64,000 bases of DNA from Lamellibrachia columna (lineage: Eukaryota > Annelida > Polychaeta > Sabellida > Siboglinidae). A program made the translations under genes and the position numbers. The stretch lies in contig OY759270.1 of assembly GCA_963662155.1 (NCBI GenBank), positions 53,476,374 to 53,540,373 of the forward strand, given 5' to 3'. Positions 35,839-40,792 of this stretch are shown one piece after another. Every line of letters begins with the position of its first letter. Position 1 is the stretch's first letter. The notes under the pieces are model-generated. The model searched no databases. It saw nothing but the letters and a program-made list of their open reading frames with translations, and was not told where the DNA came from.

Positions 35839-36056
35839 TGTGTGAGCGCGCTACTTTGTGTAACTGCTACATTCCTTGTGACAACATATCACAACGTTTC
35901 ATTGACAGGTTCTCATCGTCTTGTCGCCAGAAGAGGAGTTTCGTGATGGCGCTAATCCGACGCCCGTGGGAACCCGACTTCGACTGGAGCTGGATACAAT
36001 TGGAGACATCGTGCGACTGCGCAATCAAGTCGAACGTTTACAGCCGCTTCCGGTGA
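11044..36056 (+). CDS. NT: Neurotrophin precursor, six-exon model, 224 residues
   Basis: This is a secreted growth factor of the NGF/BDNF family, expected to act as a dimer on Trk- or p75-type receptors. The model joins six exons with matching phases (phase 1, 1, 0, 0, 2). It consists of a signal peptide (1-23), a short pro-domain with sequon N82-R-S, a furin-type R-S-R-R at 87-90, then the mature factor. The knot cysteines are C113, C154, C169, C181, C211 and C213. In human NGF numbering C15, C58, C68, C80, C108 and C110, the 12-residue C68-C80 and 2-residue C108-C110 spacings are matched exactly. Family signatures are SVC.S..EW, GID, and W.WI..ETSCDC at the end. Exons 4-6 are secure. Exons 1 and 2 rest on splice sites, phase and a plausible signal sequence, and extra exons in the 18-kb first intron are not excluded. 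Spaetzle is a less likely alternative because the GID and WxWI motifs are neurotrophin-type. Confidence 0.85.
11728..12013 (-). mobile_element. tRNA-derived SINE, minus strand, internally deleted
   Basis: Read on the minus strand, the element starts with a tRNA-like head (GGGGCGCGATAGCATACC) and passes through GGACTCTCAATCGAGAGAAC. It ends in the family tail GGGGGTGAAGTGTTAAGCGC then CTATATAAGAACTTACC. Compared with the copy at 12,314-12,650 it lacks the B-box region after the anticodon arm. Confidence 0.75.
12040..12120. repeat. Duplicated palindrome-containing segment
   Basis: The motif CCGGTATACCGG followed by CTGTCGTACTG occurs twice, at about 12,051 and 12,093. It separates the SINE above from a LINE scrap below. 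Confidence 0.6.
12150..12270 (+). pseudogene. LINE C-terminal scrap
   Basis: Translation gives [19 protein letters not shown] then RMLRI. This matches the post-RT domain of RTE-like LINEs (compare YGCESWTLTAETERR at 9,540). No other LINE domains adjoin it. Confidence 0.6.
12314..12650 (-). mobile_element. tRNA-derived SINE, near complete, minus strand
   Basis: On the minus strand the tRNA-like head lies at 12,575-12,650 with A-box-like TAGCACACCCGGTTAGA and B-box-like AGTTTCAAATCCC. A body of about 180 bp follows, then the tail GGTGAAGTGTAAAGCGCTTT and GCTATATAAGAACGTACC. It is about 337 bp long and defines the family used to call the other copies. Confidence 0.85.
12815..12986. repeat. 26-bp minisatellite
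   Basis: There are about 6.5 almost perfect copies of a 26-bp unit containing TTGTTACTGCCCACTGTTTT. The low divergence suggests a recent expansion. Confidence 0.95.
12987..14530. other. AT-rich intronic sequence, nothing recognised
   Basis: No exon, RNA gene or mobile element could be supported. Only short, unremarkable open frames are present. Confidence 0.4.
14541..14655. repeat. 33-bp tandem repeat, 3 copies
   Basis: Three copies contain TATGTCACGCTTTGACGG and TATATGAGAG.GACAAC, immediately before the 38-bp satellite. Confidence 0.9.
14717..17815. repeat. 38-bp pyrimidine-rich satellite, 3.1 kb, with higher-order structure
   Basis: About 80 units share TCTCTCTTTATATGTATGTG. The main variants are A (TGTCTGCC), B (TATTTGTC), C (TGTCTGTC) and the rare D (TATTTATC). 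Units have no stop in any + frame. Since 38 is not a multiple of three, all three frames stay open, giving overlapping frames of about 880-1030 codons that encode a 38-residue Cys/Leu/Ser repeat. These are artefacts. D occurs at 16,285, 16,931 and 17,235, with spacings of 17 and exactly 8 units. The variant order AABADABB recurs around each D, so an 8-unit (304-bp) higher-order repeat exists in the distal third. Confidence 0.95.
17870..17912. repeat. GTACGTAGA short tandem repeat
   Basis: About four copies of the 10-bp GTACGTAGAG unit. Confidence 0.9.
17913..18560. other. Intronic spacer, nothing recognised
   Basis: An 82-codon frame at 18,144-18,392 is CpG-rich but has no recognisable domain or flanking splice sites that I trust. 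Confidence 0.3.
18570..18655 (+). mobile_element. SINE tail fragment
   Basis: GGAATGAAGGGATGTAAAGT, AAAGCGTTCAG and GCTATATAAGAAGCTAGC match the 3' tail of the SINE family defined at 12,314-12,650. The tRNA head is missing. Confidence 0.6.
18840..19185. mobile_element. Possible solo LTR
   Basis: The stretch has a promoter-like layout: CTATAAATAC near 19,043, a downstream CpG-containing leader, AATAAAAG near 19,113, and a CCACCTGTGCCGAGTTCTCC end that resembles Gypsy-type LTR R/U5. I could not set the boundaries or find a target-site duplication. This is an inference. Confidence 0.3.
19560..19740. repeat. Dispersed repeat, copy 1
   Basis: This region resembles 21,825-22,010 in direct orientation. 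Shared landmarks in order are AAACAGCATGG.....ATCTTATTGG, GTTTACAAAT, GGT.A.CGAATATT, CACTCGT and CAGTATGGCGCG. Unclassified. Confidence 0.5.
19741..20795. other. Intronic spacer, nothing recognised
   Basis: No supported exon or element was found. A short CpG-rich patch lies at 20,660-20,740. Confidence 0.3.
20796..21130. repeat. GACTTG-family dispersed repeat, inverted copies
   Basis: Two blocks rich in AAGTCAAGTC (reverse complement of GACTTGACTT) lie at 20,815-20,900 and 21,030-21,115. They are separated by AAAAGCCATGGTTGTTGTGA, a flank also seen near 32,170 as AATCGCCATGTTGTTGTGG. Confidence 0.6.
21314..21412. repeat. Tandem repeat of about 25 bp (TTTGTATG..TAGACATTTTC)
   Basis: Four imperfect copies contain ATTTGTATGTCTAGACATTT. 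Confidence 0.75.
21412..21480. repeat. (GGGT)n microsatellite
   Basis: About 15 copies of GGGT lie between two GGATG flanks. The run is G-rich on the + strand and able to form G-quadruplexes. Confidence 0.95.
21570..21715. repeat. C-rich imperfect repeat (CCCCCCAACACAATC)
   Basis: About 9 imperfect 15-16-bp units contain CCCCCAACACAAT and CCCACCAACACAA. Confidence 0.9.
21825..22012. repeat. Dispersed repeat, copy 2
   Basis: Direct partner of 19,560-19,740. It runs straight into the SINE at 22,013. Confidence 0.5.
22013..22333 (+). mobile_element. tRNA-derived SINE, plus strand, near complete
   Basis: The head GGGGCGCGGTGGCGCGGCGG has a B-box-like GAGTTCGAGTCGTCC. The body CTGCCGTTTCGGAGCTTG is shared with the fragment at 1,247, and the tail is GGGGGTGAAGTGTAAAGCG then AAGAAACTACCTTTACC. 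This copy joins the two partial copies into one family. Confidence 0.8.
22334..22750 (+). other. Unassigned ORF region
   Basis: An 81-codon frame at 22,355-22,600 is rich in Lys, Glu and Asn. It has no domain that I recognise and no clear splice sites, so it may be chance. Confidence 0.25.
22752..22815. repeat. ACACGTACACGA short repeat
   Basis: About five copies of the 12-bp unit ACACGTACACGA. Confidence 0.85.
22816..23600. other. Intronic spacer with small palindromes
   Basis: A minus-strand 85-codon frame at 23,215-23,472 is unrecognised. Around 23,505-23,575, CTTCCCTTAA and TTAAGGGAAG form short hairpins. No gene is supported. Confidence 0.3.
23600..23900 (+). pseudogene. LINE 3' fragment related to the element at 3,553-5,930
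   Basis: GACCAGAATGTAAGACACA with its upstream CAATGACGTTTGGCCACTAT matches 5,759-5,810 of the left LINE (ATGACATTTT..., GGCCAGAATGTAAGACACA). It ends in a GTTATTGTTATTGTTG simple tail. Confidence 0.5.
23901..24865. other. Intronic spacer, CpG-rich patch
   Basis: There are overlapping frames of 60-85 codons on both strands at 24,287-24,710 but no domain. Nothing is supported. Confidence 0.3.
24866..25175. repeat. GACTTG-family dispersed repeat
   Basis: GACTTGACTTG-rich blocks lie on both sides of the shared core (ACGATTGGCCAATGTTGTGG and ATTACTGCAGACAAACCACA), which also occurs at 7,330-7,450. Confidence 0.65.
25378..25790. repeat. Long imperfect inverted repeat (foldback element)
   Basis: The outer arms 25,380-25,440 and 25,728-25,790 pair (ACGCCATCGAAGGCGTCATT against the reverse complement of the right end), running through AACAGGAAATG. 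The inner arms 25,447-25,500 and 25,557-25,612 pair over about 50 bp (ATCAAAGCATTAGACGCGGA). The right arm has about 115 extra bases between inner and outer blocks. No ORF is conserved in the arms. This is a foldback or MITE-like structure. Confidence 0.7.
25868..26002. repeat. (GT)n plus (GTGC)n microsatellite
   Basis: A GT run to 25,961 is followed by a GTGC run to 26,001. Confidence 0.97.
26148..26224. repeat. (TA)n microsatellite
   Basis: Uninterrupted TA run of about 77 bp. Confidence 0.97.
26225..27368. other. AT-rich intronic sequence, nothing recognised
   Basis: No exon or element is supported here. A short (TA) run is near 27,257. Confidence 0.4.
27369..28379 (+). mobile_element. 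PIF/Harbinger-like DNA transposon, internally deleted (1.0 kb)
   Basis: The ends are imperfect inverted repeats: left AGCCAGTCGTACACTGGCG, right (reverse complement) TGCCCAGTGTACATTGGCG. They are flanked by TTA at 27,366-27,368 and 28,380-28,382, the 3-bp TWA target duplication typical of PIF/Harbinger. Subterminal regions are rich in GAGTCG and CGACTC motifs. The coding remnant at 27,644-27,985 is transposase N-terminus only; the DDE core is missing. Confidence 0.75.
27644..27985 (+). pseudogene. Harbinger transposase (HARBI1-like) N-terminal remnant
   Basis: This 113-codon frame has [16 protein letters not shown], then [14 protein letters not shown] and ITLRFLA. That is the family's conserved N-terminal block (RMxxxTFDxLL ... 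AIPPAERLALTLRFLATG). A stop follows directly after LRFLA, and the continuation is frame-shifted and lacks the DDE triad. It cannot encode an active transposase. Confidence 0.8.
28383..29102. other. End of neurotrophin intron 1
   Basis: The stretch includes five copies of the 10-bp CAACAGGTGG unit at 28,917-28,965. Nothing else is supported. The splice acceptor TTCATTCGCCAG ends it. Confidence 0.5.
29103..29168 (+). CDS. NT: Neurotrophin exon 2 (pro-domain), tentative
   Basis: This 66-nt exon lies between CGCCAG and GTAAGT. Read in the only phase that joins exon 1 to exon 3, it is fully open and gives [20 protein letters not shown] plus T. It ends with one nucleotide (phase 1), completed by CC of exon 3 to alanine. 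Pro-domains are poorly conserved, so homology gives no support; the evidence is splice sites plus phase. Confidence 0.5.
29169..30777. other. Neurotrophin intron 2
   Basis: 1.6 kb, no recognised repeat family. A plus-strand 94-codon frame at 30,269-30,553 contains four CxxC-like pairs but no known domain and no splice context. Confidence 0.4.
30778..30935 (+). CDS. NT: Neurotrophin exon 3 (pro-domain and cleavage site)
   Basis: This 158-nt exon runs from TGTCGTTTCAG to CAG-GTAAAC and is open over 52 codons. It encodes residues 46-97: an amphipathic stretch ([14 protein letters not shown]), the sequon N82-R-S, and a basic run RRSRR (86-90) fitting furin R-X-R-R. The proline after the site is unusual for furin; an alternative dibasic KR lies in exon 4. 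A sequon a few residues before the cleavage site is typical of neurotrophin precursors. Confidence 0.75.
31085..31235. repeat. 20-bp AT-rich tandem repeat in intron 3
   Basis: About 7.5 copies of ATAATATATAGTATAGATAT. Confidence 0.95.
31424..31462. repeat. ACCTGCACAT repeat
   Basis: Four copies of the 10-bp unit in intron 3. Confidence 0.9.
31876..31986 (+). CDS. NT: Neurotrophin exon 4 (start of mature factor)
   Basis: This 37-codon exon is phase 0 at both ends (ATGTGCAG before, GTATGT after). It contains NKR (dibasic, possible alternative processing site), then SVCPSAAEW, equivalent to the first knot cysteine block SVCDSVSEW of [14 protein letters not shown] follows, with sequon N129-D-T. 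C113 is expected to pair with C181. Confidence 0.9.
32052..32180. repeat. GACTTG-family repeat, short inverted copy
   Basis: AAGTCAAATCAAGTATCAAG-type blocks are followed by ACCAATCGCCATGTTGTTGT, as near 20,910. Confidence 0.5.
32235..34806. repeat. 29-bp satellite with BglII-type site, 2.6 kb, in intron 4
   Basis: About 88 units each hold GTCACAGTGGCTAGATCTTT, so most carry AGATCT. Variants at one position (GCACG, GCCCG, GGACG, GTCCG) and a 2-bp insertion (CCCATCACAGTGTGG) recur as a block. GGACG followed some 95 bp later by CCCAT starts at about 32,822, 33,375, 33,639 and 34,167. This shows segmental amplification of groups of units. It lies wholly inside neurotrophin intron 4. Confidence 0.95.
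34807..35400. other. Neurotrophin intron 4, non-repetitive part
   Basis: A 132-codon plus-strand frame at 34,793-35,191 starts inside the satellite. It has no recognisable domain and no splice signals fitting the gene, so I do not call it a gene. Confidence 0.35.
35425..35510. repeat. Two-copy direct repeat, 40 bp
   Basis: CAATGTAAGCTACATTGTAC plus AGATGTCACCTGCCTCA occurs twice (from 35,428 and 35,467). The unit contains the palindrome AATGTAAGCTACATT. Confidence 0.85.
35532..35656 (+). CDS. NT: Neurotrophin exon 5 (knot core, GID motif)
   Basis: This 125-nt exon lies between GGTTTTCCAG and GTATTC. It encodes [10 protein letters not shown] (second knot cysteine, C154), then [15 protein letters not shown]169 aligns with NGF C68 (CRGID), and C165 and C168 are extra. 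The C154-C169 spacing is 15 against 10 in NGF, so the loop is five residues longer. The exon ends AG, completed by G of exon 6 to arginine. Confidence 0.95.
35800..35845. repeat. (GTGC)n microsatellite in intron 5
   Basis: About 10 copies of GTGC within the 252-bp intron between the last two neurotrophin exons. Confidence 0.95.
35909..36056 (+). CDS. NT: Neurotrophin exon 6 (C-terminus)
   Basis: The exon starts after CATTGACAG and ends at TGA 36,054-36,056. It encodes FSSSC (C181), [12 protein letters not shown] and [15 protein letters not shown] (C211 and C213), then a short basic tail ending SRFR. This matches the family end W.WIRIDT.CVC.L. C181 lies exactly 12 residues after C169, and C211/C213 are separated by one residue, as in NGF. 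Confidence 0.95.
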
Positions 36057-36215
36057 CGCCAGCTTTGATGCACGTGGCCCAAAGCGTATTCTCTTGCAGG
36101 CGTACTCTGTGACTACGATCGTGATGCAAACTCTGAAGACCGTCAACAGCAATTACAGGTAACGATGAACCAAAGCAATCATACTGGACATTTGGAACAA
36201 TTTAAACACCATGCA

Positions 36216-36312
36216 AGACAGTGACATAACACCGTAGAATAACGTGACATAACACCGTAGAATAACGTGACATAACACCGTAGAATAACGTGACATAACA
36301 CCGTAGAATAAC
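36216..36312. repeat. 23-bp tandem repeat
   Basis: About 4.3 copies of a 23-bp unit containing GTGACATAACACCGTAGAAT. Confidence 0.95.
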
Positions 36313-36494
36313 ATCAATCTGAGGAGCTGCAGAACGAGATTCGCAAACATAACCAACATAGCGCTTAGGCACCAGAAGACGAAGTTGCGAGACGAATGAA
36401 TGATTGTTTGAACACAAGAGAGATCAGTGAACACATCGTTAACAAAACACCACGTCGTGTTTCATTGGACACGTTTTGTGGAGTTTTATGGAGC

Positions 36495-36650
36495 TAGCAT
36501 GCGACGATGCGACGATGCGACGCAACGACGGAATGATGCCAGGAAGCGACGAAATGATGCCACGACGCGACGAAATTATGCCACGATGCGACGAAATGAC
36601 GCCACGACGCGACGAAATGACGCCACGATGCGACATAACGACGAAGCGTG
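36495..36650. repeat. 21-bp GCGACGAAATGA repeat
   Basis: About seven units contain GATGCGACGAAATGATGCCA with A/C/G variants. Confidence 0.9.
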
Positions 36651-36945
36651 AAACAAAAAGTGTACTTGCACTTAAACGGCGCAAGATGCAGGTAACACGC
36701 TGTCATGTATAATGCAAAGATTTTTTGTACGTGCATACTCACAGCGGTGAAACTCAGCGTAAATCAGACTGTGCTTTAGTAGCGTCGCCGCTCCGTGGAA
36801 GTTATGCAAGTTAATCTGTATTACCGTTGTAGAAACGTATGACGAATGCTTGTGAAAATAAACGTTGTACAAGAACACTTCGGTTGGTAATTGTTTGCAT
36901 CAGTTGCTGTAGAGCTGGTGGTGATGACGTCGTAAGTATTACATG

Positions 36946-37092
36946 GGTGTGGTGGTGGTGGTGGTGGTGGTGGTGGTGGTGGTGGTGGTGGTGGAGGTGG
37001 TGGTGGTGGTGGTGGTGGTGGTGGTGGTGGTGGTGGTGGTGGTGGTGGTGGTGGAGGTGGTGGTGGTGGTGGAGGTGGTGGTGGTGGTGGTG
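36946..37092. repeat. (GGT)n microsatellite
   Basis: About 48 triplets with four GGA interruptions. The open frames (poly-Pro, poly-Trp, poly-Val, poly-Thr) are artefacts. Confidence 0.97.
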
Positions 37093-37500
37093 CGAGACAA
37101 CGCACGCAAGTTAAGTGGTTCTGCTTCGTGCATCCTGTCGGTGAATAGAGCGATGTCGTCAGCTAAATCCAGATCAGAGAGATGACTGTCTGGATGTCTG
37201 GTGCTTTGGCGTCTGGTGAGAATGAGTCCTTCTCTGTCATCAATCGTAGTTCATAGAGTGCGGTCCAAGAGTATGATTAACAGCTATGGGGCGAGTGGGT
37301 GTTCGTGGAGAACTTCTGCGTTGATCTCAATAAGTTTAGTTTCCCCACCGGGAGTGAGTATAACTGAGGTGTTTTCATACATTACCTGTATGGCTTTGAT
37401 AATCTTCTCCGGCATGATATATGCATGAAGAATCAGGAACTGGTTGTTTCTGTCTACCGAGTCAAATGCTTTCTTAAAGTTGATGAAGATTGTCTAGTGA
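37093..37500 (-). pseudogene. LINE reverse-transcriptase fragment, minus strand
   Basis: Read on the minus strand: INFKKAFDSV at about 37,450-37,490, then VMYENTSVI and TPGGETKLIEINAEVLHEHP (family norm GVLQGDPLAPYLF). It ends in LSDLDLADDIALFTDR at about 37,140-37,190, with the RT catalytic DD preserved. A stop and a shift interrupt it. The GGT microsatellite abuts its 3' side. Confidence 0.8.
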
Positions 37501-37559
37501 TTTCGCATTTCCTAGATATTATGCAGAATAATAATGCGTAATTTATCACATTTCGACCA

Positions 37560-39745
37560 ATAAATAAAATTAACATAAATACCCTTCATGATTATCTTGC
37601 AAATTCCGATCTTTTCATGCAACCTAAATCTACGTTATGCGAGCTTGTTAATCAGTACCATGAAACATTAAGTAAACTCCTGGATAAACATGCTCCTAAA
37701 CAAACTAAACGTGTACAAGTTCGCCCTCCATCACCATGGATGTCTAATGATATAATAGTAGCAAAACGTCGTCGTCGATATCTTGAAAGAATTTGGCGAC
37801 GAACTCGTTCTCCAATTGATCGATCCCGTTATACTAAACAGCTACATATAAGCAATCACATGATGTCAAAAGCAAAGTCCGATTTTCATATAAATTTTAT
37901 CTCAACAAATTCTGAAAACCCTCGTCAGATGTGGAAATCCACAAACACAATTCTACATCGGCAGAAATTAAAAGCACTGCCTAAACATTCTTCATTTGAA
38001 ACATTGTGTAGTTCTATTTAAAAAACTTCACAGATAAGATTGCTCGCATTCGATCGAATGTTGTCATTAATGATAATGATTATGGTTTTCCTGAAACCAC
38101 TTTCTGAAAATGCACTACAGTGTTTCACACCTGCAACTACTAATGAAATTCTTATTATCATAAAAAATCTCCAAACAAATCGTGTGATCTTGACGCATTT
38201 CCAGTACTTCTACTAAAAAGCTGTATCAATCAACTAATATTTCCCATTACTACTATCATAAACATTTCAATGCAGGGCGGAGTTGTTCCACGGGATTTCA
38301 AACAAGCTCTTGTAAATCCTTTTATTAAAAAACAAACTCATTGTAAAAAAAATGACCTAAAATTATTGTCCTATCTCCAATTTCAGCTTTCTGCCAAAAG
38401 TATTGGAAAACATAGTTGCTAATCGCCTTCGTGAACATATTTATAAGCATCACTTATCAAATGATCTACAGTCTGCGATTCCACTCTACCGAAACAGCTC
38501 TTCTCAAAATACACAATGATATAGTTGATAACATGGACAATGACAAAGTCACAGCACTCACTTTACTAGATTTCTCAGTTGCTTTCGATATGATTGACCA
38601 TTTAATCCTTTTACAACGTATTCGTAGACATTTTGACATTTCTGGCACAACTGTTCGGTGGTTCAAATCATATTTTTTAGACATACACCAAAGCAACAAC
38701 ATATTTGACACATTATCTCGCCCACAACACCTTCCATTCGGAGTGCCGCAAGGATCCGTCCTTGGCCCTGTTCTGTTCAGCTTATATACTACGTCACTCA
38801 GCCAGGTCAGTACTAATCATAATCTCAGTCATCATGTTGATGACACACAGGTTTACATATCACTTTCACAATCAAATATACAAGAATCTGTTTCAACTTT
38901 AAGTGACTGTCTTACTGATATCTTGTTTTGGATGGAGTCAAGTAAGCTAAAGCTTAATCCAGATAAAACAGACCTTATTATTATTTGCACTAAGCAACAA
39001 CGAAATAGGGTCATCAGCCATTTTCCAGTTAAACATCAGATACTGTTCGTAATCTATGTGTTGTCTTTGGTAATGACTTCAACTTTCGCCAGCATATTTC
39101 TCAAGTATATAAATCCTGTTTCTATCATATACGTGATCTCCGTCGAATTCGGCATCATATATCTATATCTACGGCTAAAACAATATCAAAGGCATTAATT
39201 TGTAGCCGCCTTGACTATTGTAATTCACTACTAAAAATGTAATAACACTGCTAAAAAGACTTGGCTAAACTCCAACGAGTACAACAGTGTCTGGCACGTG
39301 TGGTACTCAGGGCGCCTCGGTTTTCATTTCGGTTATCGAATTAACTGTAAGCTGTCCACTCTTACATATCGTGCCCTATCTACACAACAACAACTCTACT
39401 TGGCTAGTCTCCGGCATCTTTCAAATATCCCTAGGCAGCTCAGATAATCCAAAACAAAAACAAAACTTAACTTGGGCAAACGTGCTTTCTCTGTCGCTGC
39501 GCCTAGGGTCTGTAAGAACTCCCTATCACTTTGACAACATCTGAAGCTATAGCTACCTTCCGAAAAAAACTCAAGACATATTTATTCCAAATTGCATTTC
39601 TACCATAAATCTTCGATTAACCTTCATTCTGATAATGACTTTTGTGCGTTCCTGTTCACGATTATGCTGAATGATTCTCTTTTGTTGCGCCTCTGAGCTC
39701 AGGTTCCTGAGGATATAAGCGCCATAGAAGTTAATTATTATTATG
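37560..39745 (+). pseudogene. CR1-like LINE, 5'-truncated and decayed
   Basis: The pre-RT linker is 37,617-38,021 (HAPKQTKRVQVRPPSPWMS, AKRRRRYLERIWRRT). The RT spans 38,380-39,010, with STETALLKIHNDIVD, LTLLDFSVAFDMIDH, FGVPQGSVLGPVLFSLYT and HHVDDTQVYI (normally YADDTQ). SSKLKLNPDKTDLIII follows. The C-terminal end near 39,560-39,605 reads TFRKKLKTYLFQIAF. The 3' end has GCGCCATAGAAGTTAATTAT and a TTA-rich tail near 39,740. There are several frameshifts and stops. It lies between the two convergent genes. Confidence 0.85.
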
Positions 39746-39844
39746 TTTTATTTTAATTTATACTAATTTCTAGGACGTAAAAGTAATATTTAGGTAGTGT
39801 CCAGAAGGAGAATAACCTAGGTGAAAAATATCCAGGAGAAACGT

Positions 39845-40425
39845 CGAGGGTGTCTGGGAGGGGAAATGCCCTGCTACCTCTTGTGTCTGGAAGGGGAAAT
39901 GCCCTGCTACCTCTGTGTCTGGGAGGGGAAATGCCCTGCTACCTCTGTGTCTGGGAGGGGAAATGCCCTGCTACCTCTTGTGTCTAGGAGAGGAAATGCC
40001 CTGCTACCTGTGTCTAGGAGAGGAAATGCCCTGCTACCTCTGTGCCTGGGAGGGGAAATGCCCTGCTACCTCTGTGTCTGGGAGGGGAAATGCCCTGGTA
40101 CCTCTTGTGCCTGGAAGGGGAAATGCCCTGCTACCTCTGTGTCTGGGAGGGGAAATGCCCTGTTACCTCTTGTGCCTGGAAGGGGAAATGCCCTGCTACC
40201 TCTGTGTCTGGAAGGAGAAATGCCCTGGTACCTCTTGTGTCTGGGAGAGGAAATGCCCTGCTACCTCTGTGTCTGGGAGGGGAAATGCCCTTGTACCTCT
40301 GTGTCTGGAAAAGGGGAAATGCCCTGCTACCTGTGTCTGGGAGGGGAAATGCCCTGGTACCTCTGTGTCTGGGAGGGGAAATGCCCTTGTACCTCTGTGT
40401 CTGGAAAAGGGGAAATGTCCTGCTA
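39845..40425. repeat. 32-bp minisatellite (GGGGAAATGCCCTGCTACCT)
   Basis: About 18 units of 29-35 bp; length variation sits in the TGTGTCTGGGAGG part. It is stop-free in all + frames, hence spurious long frames. Confidence 0.95.
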
Positions 40426-40549
40426 ATGCTCGGTCAGAATCAAAACGAAAATGTAAAAATCTAGGGAATATAAAAGTACGAAGTGAGGTAATACGATAAA
40501 AACCGACAGATACTAAGTCACAAATTCATGCAACTTGGGGTGTACTTAA

Positions 40550-40792
40550 CTAAAACATGATATATTACGACAACAATATACTCGCCGCATGTGTTCCGTG
40601 TTTATTGTCTTCAGCCAGAACTAGCATACAGCCTGCTCTACTAGTCACCTCCGGGAGAGCGGCACACTTCAAAACATGATATATTACAACAATATACTCG
40701 CCGCATGTGTTCCGTGTTTATTGTCTTCAGCCAGAACTAGCATACAGTCTGCTCTACTAGTCACCTCCGGGAGAGCGGCACACTTCAAAACT
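40550..40792. repeat. Direct duplication of about 118 bp
   Basis: The block starting AAAACATGATATATTACGAC and ending GGGAGAGCGGCACACTTC occurs twice in tandem (from about 40,552 and 40,671) with few differences. Confidence 0.9.

Larger units (their letters stand above)
36057..36862 (+). other. Presumed neurotrophin 3' UTR
   Basis: No other gene intervenes. A candidate AATAAA occurs at 36,857-36,862. A possible donor CAG-GTAACG at about 36,158 could open a 3' UTR intron. The stretch holds the 23-bp and 21-bp repeats listed next. The extent of the UTR is inferred. Confidence 0.35.

Noticed and set aside
31876..36056. Spaetzle or IL-17-type cystine knot instead of neurotrophin
   Set aside because: GID directly after the third knot cysteine, W.WI..ETSC.C at the end and SVC.S..EW at the start are neurotrophin signatures. 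The spacings match NGF.
36821..37185. Poly-Pro, poly-Trp, poly-Val and poly-Thr frames
   Set aside because: Translation of the (GGT)n microsatellite.
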